The notes: a model not told the origin generated them from the sequence alone. A stretch of DNA of 19,740 nt from JBBAFM01 sp041655415 (GCA_964429195.1 CAYSBC010000037.1:1-19740); one strand, 5' to 3'. Counted from the stretch's first letter, positions 6,385 through 14,192 are shown. Numbers and translations are program-made.

Positions 6385-8445
6385 CTACTTTGTGTAGCCA
6401 CAATCCTTATTGGCACATTGATAATCATACTTCTTTGTTTTTTTCTCTACCATGATGGAATTACAATTAGAGCATTTTAGATGTGTTGGTTTGTTCCATA
6501 ATACAAACTTGCAATTCGGATACCCCCCACATCCATAAAATACTCTGCCTTTTTTGCTGGTTCTTTCTACTATTTCTTCCCCACACTCAGGGCATTTTAC
6601 TCCGGTACCCTTTAATAAAGGTTTCGCATTTTTGCATTCTGGATAACCCGAACAAGCAAGAAAATCGCCATATCTTCCATGTTTTATGGCCATAGGTTTA
6701 CCACATTTATCACATAATTGGTCTGTCAATTCATCTTCAATGGTAATTTTACTGATTTCTTCTTCTGCTGATTCTAAATCTGCCTGAAATGTAACAAAGA
6801 AATCATCAATAACATTCTTCCATTGTATCTTTTTTTCTTCTATTTCATCAAGTTGTTGTTCCATATTGGCTGTAAACTTTTCATCGACGATATTCTTAAA
6901 ATACTTCTCCATAAGTTCTGTCACAACAAATCCTAATTCTGTTGGATTAAGGATTTTTTTATCCCTTTCAATATATCTTCTTGCAAGAAGTGTATTGATG
7001 ATTGGCACATAAGTACTAGGCCGGCCTATATTTTTTTCTTCCAATTCCTTAACTAAAGAAGCTTCAGTAAATTTGGCCGGTGGTTGTGTAAAATGCTGTT
7101 CCGGTATAAGGGCTTCCTTTTGAAGAATTTCACCTTCTTTTAATTCAGGAATAATGTTATCCGCGATAGACATAAAGGAATATACCTTTAAAAAACCATC
7201 GAACTTTAACTGGGATCCGTTGGCTCTAAATAAATAATTATTGTTTTCAATATCAATGGATTGATTATCATACACAGCTGCTGCCATTTGGCTGGCAACA
7301 AATCTCTCCCAAATCAGTTGATAAAGCTTGTATTGATCCTTCGATAGGAAATCCTTAATTTGCTCAGGATGCAATTCGATATAAGTAGGCCTGATAGCTT
7401 CATGAGCATCCTGCACATCTTTTTTCTTAGGATTTTTATAAATATGATTCCCAACGTGCTTTTTAGAATAGTTTTCTGTTATGTATTCTTTGGCACTTAC
7501 ACGGGCTTCATCGGATATTCGAGTTGAATCGGTTCTTATATAAGTTACAAGACCTACAGTTCCCATTCCCTTTATGTCAATACCTTCATACAATTGCTGA
7601 GCAGCCATCATGGTCCTCTTTGTAAAAAAGTTAAGTCGATTGGATGCCTCTTGCTGTAGGCTACTGGTTGTAAAGGGTGGAAGGGGTTTTCTTGACCTTT
7701 CTTTGTTTTCTATTTTCTTAACCGTAAAAGGGCTATCTTTGATAGCTTCTATGATTCGATGAGCTTCTGTTTCATTAGCAATAGCAATCTTTTTTGAATC
7801 ATGTTCGATTAATTTAGCCTTAAATTTTTCTTTTTCATTATGAATCGGGTAGAGCTCTGCATGAAGGCTCCAATACTCTTCCTTTTGGAAATTAGCAATT
7901 TGCTTATCTCTATCGCAAATAATTTTGAGGGCAGCGGATTGCACCCTCCCGGCACTCAGCCCTCTTCTTATCTTTCGCCATAATAGCGGGCTGATACTAT
8001 AGCCTACCAGTCGGTCTAATACTCTTCTGGCTTGCTGCGCATCGACTAGACCACGATCAATCTCCCGTGGTGACTTCACAGCATTTGTTATAGCTTTTTT
8101 AGTTATCTCATTGAACTCAATGCGACATTTTTCATTTTCATCAATACCTAAAATATGAGCTATATGCCAAGATATGGCTTCACCTTCTCTGTCAGGGTCA
8201 GTTGCCAACATCACCTTTTTTGACTTCTTCGCTTCTTTTTTCATTTCTTTAATAACATCGCCTTTTCCGCGTATATTAATATATTTAGGCTCAAAGTTAT
8301 TTTCAATATCTATCCCCATTGTGCTTTTAGGCAAGTCCCTGATGTGTCCTACAGATGCAACTACTTTATATTTACTTCCTAAAAATTTACCTATTGTTTT
8401 AGCTTTAGCCGGAGATTCTACTATCACTAAAGATTTATCTGCCAT
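6385..8445 (-). CDS. topA: DNA topoisomerase I (type IA)
   Basis: A 686-residue type IA topoisomerase that relaxes negative supercoils. The N-terminal Toprim domain begins SLVIVESPAKAKTIGKFLG and contains the metal-binding TDPDREGEA (82-90). The catalytic tyrosine is Tyr302 in TYIRTDSTRIS. RGLSAGRVQSAALK (161-174) and the IGRPSTY motif of the gate region are also present. The C-terminus carries three four-cysteine zinc ribbons, beginning CDKCGKPMAIKHGRYGDF, CPECGEEIVERTSKKGRVF and CSNCNSIMVEKKTKK. Length is normal for Firmicutes. It heads the topA-hslV-hslU-codY unit with its own promoter. In B. subtilis trmFO (gid) and xerC (codV) sit between topA and hslV; both are absent here. Confidence 0.97.
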   Translation of the reverse strand: MADKSLVIVESPAKAKTIGKFLGSKYKVVASVGHIRDLPKSTMGIDIENNFEPKYINIRGKGDVIKEMKKEAKKSKKVMLATDPDREGEAISWHIAHILGIDENEKCRIEFNEITKKAITNAVKSPREIDRGLVDAQQARRVLDRLVGYSISPLLWRKIRRGLSAGRVQSAALKIICDRDKQIANFQKEEYWSLHAELYPIHNEKEKFKAKLIEHDSKKIAIANETEAHRIIEAIKDSPFTVKKIENKERSRKPLPPFTTSSLQQEASNRLNFFTKRTMMAAQQLYEGIDIKGMGTVGLVTYIRTDSTRISDEARVSAKEYITENYSKKHVGNHIYKNPKKKDVQDAHEAIRPTYIELHPEQIKDFLSKDQYKLYQLIWERFVASQMAAAVYDNQSIDIENNNYLFRANGSQLKFDGFLKVYSFMSIADNIIPELKEGEILQKEALIPEQHFTQPPAKFTEASLVKELEEKNIGRPSTYVPIINTLLARRYIERDKKILNPTELGFVVTELMEKYFKNIVDEKFTANMEQQLDEIEEKKIQWKNVIDDFFVTFQADLESAEEEISKITIEDELTDQLCDKCGKPMAIKHGRYGDFLACSGYPECKNAKPLLKGTGVKCPECGEEIVERTSKKGRVFYGCGGYPNCKFVLWNKPTHLKCSNCNSIMVEKKTKKYDYQCANKDCGYTK

Positions 8446-8514
8446 TGAATTTTCTCCTCATTTTCTGTTAAAACCTATCTATCTATATGAATTCTTACAG
8501 AATATTTTTGTTAT

Positions 8515-8548
8515 ATTCTAGATATACAGTATATCTTATAACTAGAAT
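8515..8548. repeat. Nested inverted repeat on the topA promoter
   Basis: A perfect 17-bp palindrome, AGATATAC-A-GTATATCT (8520-8536), is nested in a wider repeat, ATTCTAG (8515-8521) with CTAGAAT (8542-8548). It covers the predicted topA -10 element and start of transcription, so it may be an operator. I do not recognise it as a known regulator site. A/T-rich palindromes also arise by chance. Confidence 0.4.
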
Positions 8549-8561
8549 CGTTATTTTGCAA
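8533..8561 (-). promoter_or_regulatory. Putative promoter of topA-hslVU-codY
   Basis: On the minus strand TTGCAA (8556-8561) and TAAGAT (8533-8538) are 17 bases apart, each matching 4/6 of the sigma-A consensus. The predicted start near 8525 leaves a leader of about 80 nt before topA. The 213-base gap after dprA supports a separate promoter here. The remainder of the gap (8562-8658) is A/T-rich with no gene that I can support. Confidence 0.45.
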
Positions 8562-8658
8562 TAAAATTATTTAAATTTGTTGATTTAAAGTTACAATTTA
8601 CTGAATATTTCGAATATTATCTCATGGTCACTTTCCTTGTTCATAAGCACAGAACCTC

Positions 8659-9735
8659 CTATTTTGCAATGATTCCGGCATATGTAGATTCTACTAGCCC
8701 TTTTATTTCCAATATAGAAATAATGGCTGCAATTTCTAAAACTTCTTTTTGTAATTTATAGGCTAAAATATCTTTATGAACAGGTTGCATCGATTTTATT
8801 ATATCATACACTCTTGTTTCATCTTTTCCCAAATCCAAATATTTCATTCTCTCAGGAGGGTTCGTTATGTTTAAGTCGACTAAGAATTCTTCTATACTGC
8901 AAATAGGAGTTGCTCCCTCTTTAATTAATCGATTCGTTCCAATGCTATAAACATTATAAATGTTTCCAGGCAATGCATAGATGTCCTTTCCTTGCTCTAA
9001 TCCAAGTTCAGCTGTAATTAATGTGCCGCTTTTTTCACCGGCTTCGATGATTACAATGGCTTTTGACAGCCCACTTATTATCCTGTTACGTGCAGGAAAA
9101 TAGGCGGGAAACGGCATTGTATCAGGAGGATATTCTGAAATAACTGACCCGGAATTGCTTATTTGTTCCATGAGCTCCCGATTCTTTTTAGGATAACAAA
9201 TATTCACTCCTGAACCTAAAACAGCAATGGTATAGCCGCCATTTTCCACAGAACCCCTATGAGCATAAGAATCTATCCCATAGGCCATACCGCTAATAAC
9301 CGGACTACCTGATTGTGAAAGTTTCTTGGCCAGTTCATAGGCAACTGTTCTGCCATAGGCACTCCCTTTTCTGGATCCAATGATAGCTACTGCTTCTGTT
9401 TCATCCGCTTTTAGTTTCCTTCCTTTCACATAAAGGTATAAGGGAGGATTATAGATATGCCGCAACTCTTTCGGGTACTCATTATCAAAGTAGCCCACTC
9501 CTTGAATTTGAAGCTTTTCCATCTTTTCAAGAATTTTTTTTGCATCATCAAGATTTTTATCCTGATACAAAGGATCAATCCATCGGGCATCCCATCCACT
9601 AAGAACGCGAAGCTCTTCCTTGTTCATCTTATATAATTGATAAGAGGAACCGGTAGCTTGAATCAGCTCTATTTTCTTACTGAGACCTATACCTTTTACT
9701 TGACTCAGCCAAATATCATAAATGTTTTCTTTCAT
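8659..9735 (-). CDS. dprA: DNA-processing protein DprA
   Basis: A 358-residue DprA/Smf protein, which in naturally transformable bacteria binds incoming single-stranded DNA and loads RecA. It is also conserved in many species not known to be transformable. An N-terminal helix-hairpin-helix-like region (about 1-75) precedes the Rossmann core, with GSRKGSAYGR (120-129), SGMAYGIDSYAHRG (148-161), AVLGSGVNICYPKKN (171-185), FPARNRIISGLS (213-224) and EKSGTLITAELGLEQGKD (234-251). A C-terminal winged-helix-like segment (about 295-355) completes the family architecture. AAGGAG lies upstream of the ATG. It follows yifB by 24 bases, so the two recombination-linked genes are probably co-transcribed. 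Confidence 0.96.
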   Translation of the reverse strand: MKENIYDIWLSQVKGIGLSKKIELIQATGSSYQLYKMNKEELRVLSGWDARWIDPLYQDKNLDDAKKILEKMEKLQIQGVGYFDNEYPKELRHIYNPPLYLYVKGRKLKADETEAVAIIGSRKGSAYGRTVAYELAKKLSQSGSPVISGMAYGIDSYAHRGSVENGGYTIAVLGSGVNICYPKKNRELMEQISNSGSVISEYPPDTMPFPAYFPARNRIISGLSKAIVIIEAGEKSGTLITAELGLEQGKDIYALPGNIYNVYSIGTNRLIKEGATPICSIEEFLVDLNITNPPERMKYLDLGKDETRVYDIIKSMQPVHKDILAYKLQKEVLEIAAIISILEIKGLVESTYAGIIAK

Positions 9736-9759
9736 CCCTATTCTCCTTGTTCTTTTCTA

Positions 9760-11292
9760 TTATCGGATATTTATTGCATTGTTTCTATACTGCAGGGCCT
9801 CTGCCAGATGATTTGTCTTGATGTCTTCACTGTTATCTATATCTGCAATCGTCCTCGATAGCTTTATAATTTTATAATAAGCTCTGGTGCTTAATCCCAT
9901 TTTTTCAAAGGCTTCCTTTAACAACGCTTGACTCTCCTGATTTAACTTGCAGTACTTTTTAATTAAATAGGGCGAAAGCTGGGAATTATAATTTATACTG
10001 CTGTTTTTATACCGGGATTTTTGAATCTCTCTTGCTATTTCAATCTCATTTTTCATATCCTTTGAACTTTTCACTTTCCTTTTTCCATTCAAATCATCAT
10101 ATTCTATTGGCCATATCTTGATAAACATATCCATTCTATCCATAAAAGGTCCTGATATTTTTGAATGATAGCGATTGATTTCAGCCATGGTACAAGTGCA
10201 TTCGTGCCTATCATCCCCGAAATAACCGCATGGGCAAGGATTCATGCTCCCTATTAATATGAACTTCGTAGGAAACCTATAGGTAGCATTCACACGTACG
10301 ATAGCTATGCTCTCATCTTCCATCGGTTGCCTCAAGGCTTCCAAAACTTCTCTTTTGAATTCCGGAACCTCGTCTAGGAACAAAACGCCTAAATGGGCTA
10401 AGGATATTTCTCCCGGCCTAGGAATATTGCCCCCACCTACCATGCCGGAAAGAGAAATACTATGGTGAGGTGATTGGAAGGGTCTGCCCATTGATAATAT
10501 TTTCGATTGGGGTAACTTTCCTACAATACTATAGATCTTTGCGATTTCCAGTCTCTCATCATAAGTTAGGGTAGGCAAAATACTAGGCATGCGCGTAGCC
10601 AACATAGTTTTTCCACCTCCCGGAGGTCCTACCAACAGGATGTTGTGAGCCCCTGTTGCAGCGATTTGCAATGCTCTTTTGGCACTATCCTGACCCAGGA
10701 TATCTGAAAAATCATCATTATATACAATATCACTGTCGAGCTCTTCACCTTGTCTTTCACTTAGATGCGGGCTTAAAGCTATCCTTTTATTTAAAAAATC
10801 AACAACATCATTTAATTTTGAAAAGCCACGGACTTCCATATCTTTTACAAGAGCCGCTTCATCGGCATTTTTATGGGGCAATATCACCTTTGTTATACCT
10901 TTATCTTTTAGTCCCAAAACTAATGGAAGAACTCCATGAACAGGGTTAATTTTACCATCCAATGAAAGTTCACCCAGCATAGCATACTTATGAATCTTTT
11001 TTTCCTTGATATGATTGAGTGCGTATAATATCCCTATGGCTATTGGCAAATCAAAATGGGTTCCGGTTTTTCGGATGCTGGATGGCGCCAAATTCACTAT
11101 AATGCGCTTAGAAGGAAATTTAAATCCACTGTTGACAATGGAGGCCTTCACCCTCTCCTTGGATTCCTTAACTTCCATATCAGGTAATCCCACTATATTG
11201 AAGGATGGTAGCGCATTGGCCAAATCAACTTCCACATGGATAATATTGGACTCTATACCTTGTAACGAACAACTGACTATTTTTGAAAACAT
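9760..11292 (-). CDS. comM: YifB/ComM family Mg-chelatase-like AAA+ ATPase
   Basis: A 510-residue YifB/ComM protein. ComM is a hexameric helicase that promotes branch migration during natural transformation in some Gram-negative bacteria; in Clostridia the role is inferred. The N-terminal Lon-protease-like fold starts MFSKIVSCSLQGIES. The AAA+ part contains Walker A LLVGPPGGGKTMLATRMP, Walker B VLFLDEVPEF, and the cysteine-rich NPCPCGYFGDDRHECTC typical of the family. A C-terminal helical domain includes SPYLIKKY and RAYYKIIKLSRTIADI. The start at 11292 is chosen because AAGGAG (11301-11306) is correctly placed; an in-frame ATG at 11340 would add 16 residues not seen in the family. dprA follows after 24 bases. 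Confidence 0.94.
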   Translation of the reverse strand: MFSKIVSCSLQGIESNIIHVEVDLANALPSFNIVGLPDMEVKESKERVKASIVNSGFKFPSKRIIVNLAPSSIRKTGTHFDLPIAIGILYALNHIKEKKIHKYAMLGELSLDGKINPVHGVLPLVLGLKDKGITKVILPHKNADEAALVKDMEVRGFSKLNDVVDFLNKRIALSPHLSERQGEELDSDIVYNDDFSDILGQDSAKRALQIAATGAHNILLVGPPGGGKTMLATRMPSILPTLTYDERLEIAKIYSIVGKLPQSKILSMGRPFQSPHHSISLSGMVGGGNIPRPGEISLAHLGVLFLDEVPEFKREVLEALRQPMEDESIAIVRVNATYRFPTKFILIGSMNPCPCGYFGDDRHECTCTMAEINRYHSKISGPFMDRMDMFIKIWPIEYDDLNGKRKVKSSKDMKNEIEIAREIQKSRYKNSSINYNSQLSPYLIKKYCKLNQESQALLKEAFEKMGLSTRAYYKIIKLSRTIADIDNSEDIKTNHLAEALQYRNNAINIR

Positions 11293-11370
11293 ACGTACTT
11301 CTCCTTTTTTTACCATAATTGTAACAATATTCTTCGACATAAAATTACTTTTTCCTTTATTTTATCTATA

Positions 11371-11415
11371 AAAAAATAATTACCTTCGAGGTGCTTTCCC
11401 TCGATGATAATTATC
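11371..11415 (-). terminator. Rho-independent terminator of the HNH gene
   Basis: On the minus strand the stem ATAATTATCATCGAGG, a GAAAGCA loop and CCTCGAAGGTAATTAT pair with one three-base internal mismatch, followed directly by six or more T. The upper arm begins in the stop codon of the HNH gene. The rest of the yifB upstream gap (11293-11370) is A/T-rich and shows no clear promoter. Confidence 0.85.
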
Positions 11416-11830
11416 CTAAATTGATAACTTTATAAACTTTATTATTCTTGACATATACTCGATACTTTTTGCCTTGTAATACTGTCCAATCCTCCTGTAT
11501 GCTTTCTATCTTATCCAGCATTTTACTGAAATCTTCTAATTCCTTGTGTTTTAACTTGGTTACTGAGGATGTAATTCTTTTGTCCATAATGGCTTGTTTA
11601 AAATTGGATAGCCATACCTCTTCATAATCAACAGGGATTTTATTTTTCTTATATTTGTTGCATTTTTTGCAGCTTAAAACAATGTTAAAAAGATCATCCG
11701 GGCCTTTTTCACTTTTAGGCAGGTAATGATCCAGGCTGATTTGATGAAATAATAAATCTTTATTACAAAAGTAGCATTTCCGATTATCCCTCTCATAGAT
11801 ATATTTTTTTAATGTTTTTTTATGGTCCAC
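11411..11830 (-). CDS. HNH endonuclease family protein
   Basis: A 139-residue protein with an N-terminal HNH nuclease domain. A zinc-type pair, CYFC (19-22), leads to LDHYLPKS with His35 (and Asp34), then DDLFNIVLSCKKCNKYK with Asn49, the second zinc pair Cys54/Cys57, and Asn58. All metal and catalytic positions expected of an HNH fold are present. The C-terminal half is charged and helical, ending in a short beta-like segment YRVYVKNNKVYKVINL that I cannot assign. The start codon is GTG with GAGGAG upstream. No methylase, phage terminase or group I intron core is nearby, so a restriction, packaging or homing role is unsupported. It stands alone with its own terminator, between yifB and the divergent decarboxylase gene. 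Confidence 0.85.
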   Translation of the reverse strand: MDHKKTLKKYIYERDNRKCYFCNKDLLFHQISLDHYLPKSEKGPDDLFNIVLSCKKCNKYKKNKIPVDYEEVWLSNFKQAIMDKRITSSVTKLKHKELEDFSKMLDKIESIQEDWTVLQGKKYRVYVKNNKVYKVINLG

Positions 11831-11906
11831 GTGGCTTCTCTCCTCTATTTAAGAATCTTAAACCCACTATATTTCTTACGAAGAATATGATAAGCTTTTA
11901 CTACGG

Positions 11907-11936
11907 GCCGGATTGTCCACTCAAATTATATCCGGC
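11907..11936 (+). promoter_or_regulatory. Leader hairpin upstream of the decarboxylase gene
   Basis: GCCGGAT (11907-11913) and ATCCGGC (11930-11936) form a perfect 7-bp, GC-rich stem with a 16-nt loop. It ends eight bases before the AGGAG ribosome site of the decarboxylase gene. It is notable in an A/T-rich spacer. It could affect initiation or simply be chance; no known riboswitch is recognised and no convincing promoter is seen. Confidence 0.4.
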
Positions 11937-11954
11937 AAGCCCTAGGAGAAAATC

Positions 11955-13385
11955 ATGTCTTCATCTATTTATGATTATCTTATTCACCATCAAGACGAAA
12001 AAGCAATATCCTTTCATATTCCGGGGCATAAATCATCAGCTATTTATGAGGATTTTGGATACGGCGCACTTCTTCAAAATATTTTGGATTATGATATTAC
12101 AGAAATTCATGGTGCAGATAATCTCTTTGATGCTCAGGGAATTATTAAAATTGCTCAAGATAAGTATGCCAAACTGCTGGGTGTTCAGGAATCCTTTTTT
12201 CTTGTCAATGGTACCTCCGGTGGTATCCTCGCAGCTATTCTCAGTACTGTCAAGAAAGGCAACAAGCTTATTATTTCAAGGGATTGCCACAAATCCGTTT
12301 TCAATGCTTTATATCTTGGGGATATACAGCCGGTTTTCCTATACCCCTCCCTCTTAGACGACCTGGGTATCGCCTCAGGCTATAGTGTAGAATCCCTAGA
12401 AAAAGTCATCCTAGCGAATCCGGATGCTGATGCTGTTTTTATTCAAAACCCTAACTTCTATGGTATCGCAAGCGATTTAACTTCTATTGAAAAGCTTGTT
12501 CACAGTCATGGCATGATCCTTATTGTAGATGAAGCCCATGGAGCGCATCTTGGTTTTTCCGACTTACTCCCACTATCTGCTGCCCAAGCAAAAGCTGACA
12601 TCATCCTACAAAGCGTCCATAAAACACTGCCTGCCTTAACACAAAGCTCCATTCTTCATGTTAACTCAAGCAAAGTGGACCTAGACAAGCTTAAATATCA
12701 TCTCCAAGTTTTCCAAAGTAGCAGTCCTTCCTATCTTTTGCTTGCATCCTTAGATATCGCACGAGATATTTTGGAAAGAAGCGGCCCTGCTTTTATAGAA
12801 AATTTAGTTAGGAGCTTGGATGTATTTTATGAAGAGATTTCAAAATTATCCATCATCAGAATATTAGACCCCTCATCCGTTTTTGATTTCGACAAAACAA
12901 AGCTGAATCTCTATACCTATCCTAACATATTATCAGGGTATGAGCTTGATATTCTCTTAAGGGATGAATACCGTATCTATACAGAATTAGCTGGTCTCAA
13001 TCATGTTTTAGCGGTTACATCCATTGCCACAAGCAAGCATGATTTGGACTATTTATTAAGTGCTTTAAGAAATATGGACAGTCTATTATGCAAAACTTCT
13101 GTCACAGGAAAGCCTGCCCAAGTACTCCCTCCTATTCTTCAAATGGAGCCTATCCGAAGAACGACCATAACAGGGGCACTAAGCAGTGAAAAAAAACGAG
13201 TTGATATACGACAAGCTGCAGGTTCTGTCTGTACGGATATGATTATTCCTTATCCTCCCGGGATACCTCTTCTATGCCCAGGAGAAGAAGTCACACCAGA
13301 AATCGTGGATTATCTGGAAACATTGATTCAAGCCAATTTAAAAATAATCGGAATAACAGATAGAAAAATAAGCGTTAAAGTTTAA
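11955..13385 (+). CDS. Orn/Lys/Arg decarboxylase-family PLP enzyme (YaaO/SpeA type)
   Basis: A 476-residue fold-type I PLP enzyme of the short Gram-positive Orn/Lys/Arg decarboxylase group. It shows PGHK (23-26), NGTSGG (85-90), the aspartate-bearing VDEAHGAH (191-198), and SVHKTLPALTQ, whose Lys223 should form the Schiff base. The C-terminal PYPPGIPLLCPGE matches the family's substrate-loop region. Members decarboxylate arginine, lysine or ornithine to start polyamine synthesis or resist acid; the substrate cannot be fixed from sequence. AGGAG lies six bases before the ATG. It is the only complete plus-strand gene between hflX and feoA and converges with ridA. Its placement interrupts an otherwise minus-strand run, suggesting rearrangement. 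Confidence 0.92.
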   Translation: MSSSIYDYLIHHQDEKAISFHIPGHKSSAIYEDFGYGALLQNILDYDITEIHGADNLFDAQGIIKIAQDKYAKLLGVQESFFLVNGTSGGILAAILSTVKKGNKLIISRDCHKSVFNALYLGDIQPVFLYPSLLDDLGIASGYSVESLEKVILANPDADAVFIQNPNFYGIASDLTSIEKLVHSHGMILIVDEAHGAHLGFSDLLPLSAAQAKADIILQSVHKTLPALTQSSILHVNSSKVDLDKLKYHLQVFQSSSPSYLLLASLDIARDILERSGPAFIENLVRSLDVFYEEISKLSIIRILDPSSVFDFDKTKLNLYTYPNILSGYELDILLRDEYRIYTELAGLNHVLAVTSIATSKHDLDYLLSALRNMDSLLCKTSVTGKPAQVLPPILQMEPIRRTTITGALSSEKKRVDIRQAAGSVCTDMIIPYPPGIPLLCPGEEVTPEIVDYLETLIQANLKIIGITDRKISVKV

Positions 13386-13393
13386 CGCTTATT
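13367..13393. terminator. Shared bidirectional terminator of the decarboxylase gene and ridA
   Basis: AATAAGCGTTAAA (13367-13379) and TTTAACGCTTATT (13381-13393) are perfect 13-bp arms around one base. The repeat contains the decarboxylase stop TAA and reaches the ridA stop. On the minus strand the stem is followed by TTATTTTTC, a good U-tract for ridA. On the plus strand the tract is only UUAUU, so termination there may be weaker. Confidence 0.8.
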
Positions 13394-13767
13394 CACAGTA
13401 CAGCTATAGCTTCTATCTCAACTAGGACATCCTTAGGAAGTCGTGCAACCTCTACTGCTGCTCTAGCCGGGAAGGGATGTTTAAAATACTCCCCATAGAC
13501 CTCATTCATTTGCGTGAATTCATTCATATCCTTTAAAAAGACACTGCATTTAACGACATTATCCATGGTACCGCCGGCTGACTCAACAATAGCTTTAATA
13601 TTTTCCAAGGATTGCTTCGTCTGAAGTGAAATTCCTGATGGAATTTCACCAGTAGCTGGATTAATCGGGATCTGACCTGAAATAAAAAGCATATTATTCA
13701 CTTCAATAGCTTGGGAATAAGGACCAATAGCGGATGGTGCTTTAGTACATATTATTTCTTTCTTCAT
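13393..13767 (-). CDS. ridA: RidA family enamine/imine deaminase
   Basis: A 124-residue protein of the RidA (YjgF/YER057c/UK114) family. RidA hydrolyses reactive 2-aminoacrylate and related enamines released by PLP enzymes and so protects other PLP enzymes. Signature segments are IGPYSQAIEVNN (14-25), FISGQIPINPATGEI (28-42), VVKCSVFLKDM (71-81), FPARAAVEVARLPKD (99-113) with the carboxylate-binding Arg102, and VEIEAIAVL at the end. The arginine and glutamate of the archetypal active subgroup are present. It has its own promoter at 13805-13833 and shares a terminator with the convergent PLP-dependent decarboxylase gene. The functional connection between the two is suggestive only. Confidence 0.96.
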   Translation of the reverse strand: MKKEIICTKAPSAIGPYSQAIEVNNMLFISGQIPINPATGEIPSGISLQTKQSLENIKAIVESAGGTMDNVVKCSVFLKDMNEFTQMNEVYGEYFKHPFPARAAVEVARLPKDVLVEIEAIAVL

Positions 13768-13804
13768 GACTTTTCTCCTATTTTAATGACAATCGTTTTT
13801 TAAA

Positions 13805-13833
13805 AGTATATCGCCTCACATATTGAAAATCAA
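13805..13833 (-). promoter_or_regulatory. Promoter of ridA with overlapping palindrome
   Basis: On the minus strand TTGATT (13828-13833) and TATACT (13805-13810) are 17 bases apart. The expected start near 13798 gives a leader of about 30 nt. A perfect palindrome, ATATTGA-AAA-TCAATAT (13820-13836 on the plus strand), covers the -35 element and part of the spacer, and could be an operator. It touches the yraN stop codon. Confidence 0.6.
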
Positions 13834-13835
13834 TA

Positions 13836-14192
13836 TTATAATATATTTTCAGTATGCCTTATATACCATTTCTCATCCATAAAAAGGATTTCAATGGCAT
13901 CTAGCTGTATTTCCCATCCTTCCAAGCTTTTGATTTTAATGTAGTAACTTATAGCTTTTATCAAATGATTTAATTGCCTTTTTAAGATAAAATCAATGGG
14001 CTCACCAAAATCAAGACTGCTCCTGGTCTTCACCTCGATAAAAACAAGCTTACGATCCTTTTGAGCTATAATATCAATTTCTCCTAGCTTGCATTTAAAA
14101 TTTGTATCCAGCAGAGTGTATCCTTTTTTAATCAAATACTGACAGGAAAGTCTCTCTCCTTGCCTCCCTAATTCATGGGCATCCCCTCTCAT
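13836..14192 (-). CDS. yraN: YraN family protein (UPF0102, endonuclease-like fold)
   Basis: A 118-residue YraN/UPF0102 protein. The family has a restriction-endonuclease/Holliday-junction-resolvase-like fold, but no activity is firmly established. Diagnostic motifs are ELGRQGERLSCQYLIKKGY, LLDTNFKCKLGEIDIIAQKD, whose GEIDII carries the PD-(D/E)XK-like acid, and LVFIEVKTRSS, whose E-V-K completes the metal site. GGAGG is four bases before the ATG. A TATAAT on the minus strand (14207-14212) is so close to the start that transcription would begin within the ribosome site, so I do not claim it as the promoter. In many Firmicutes yraN sits next to yifB and dprA; here the HNH, decarboxylase and ridA genes intervene. 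Confidence 0.94.
   Translation of the reverse strand: MRGDAHELGRQGERLSCQYLIKKGYTLLDTNFKCKLGEIDIIAQKDRKLVFIEVKTRSSLDFGEPIDFILKRQLNHLIKAISYYIKIKSLEGWEIQLDAIEILFMDEKWYIRHTENIL

Noticed and set aside
6368..6403. Longer HslV starts at 6403 and 6382.
   Set aside because: The first overlaps topA and the second overlaps the ribosome site. The family cleavage point (MFHG before TTI) fits the ATG at 6367.
8604..8618. AATATTTCGAATATT as a possible CodY box upstream of topA.
   Set aside because: It matches only 11 of 15 consensus positions in an A/T-rich spacer, which is too weak to claim.
8626..8658. A small gene after dprA, suggested by a ribosome-site-like AGGAGG and an ATG at 8645.
   Set aside because: The frame closes after five codons.
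11293..11340. A longer YifB start at 11340.
   Set aside because: The extra 16 residues are not part of the family N-terminus, and the good ribosome site serves the ATG at 11292.
11812..12357. A 181-codon plus-strand frame overlapping the start of the decarboxylase gene.
   Set aside because: It is a shadow frame of the decarboxylase gene, has no recognisable motifs, and lacks a ribosome site.
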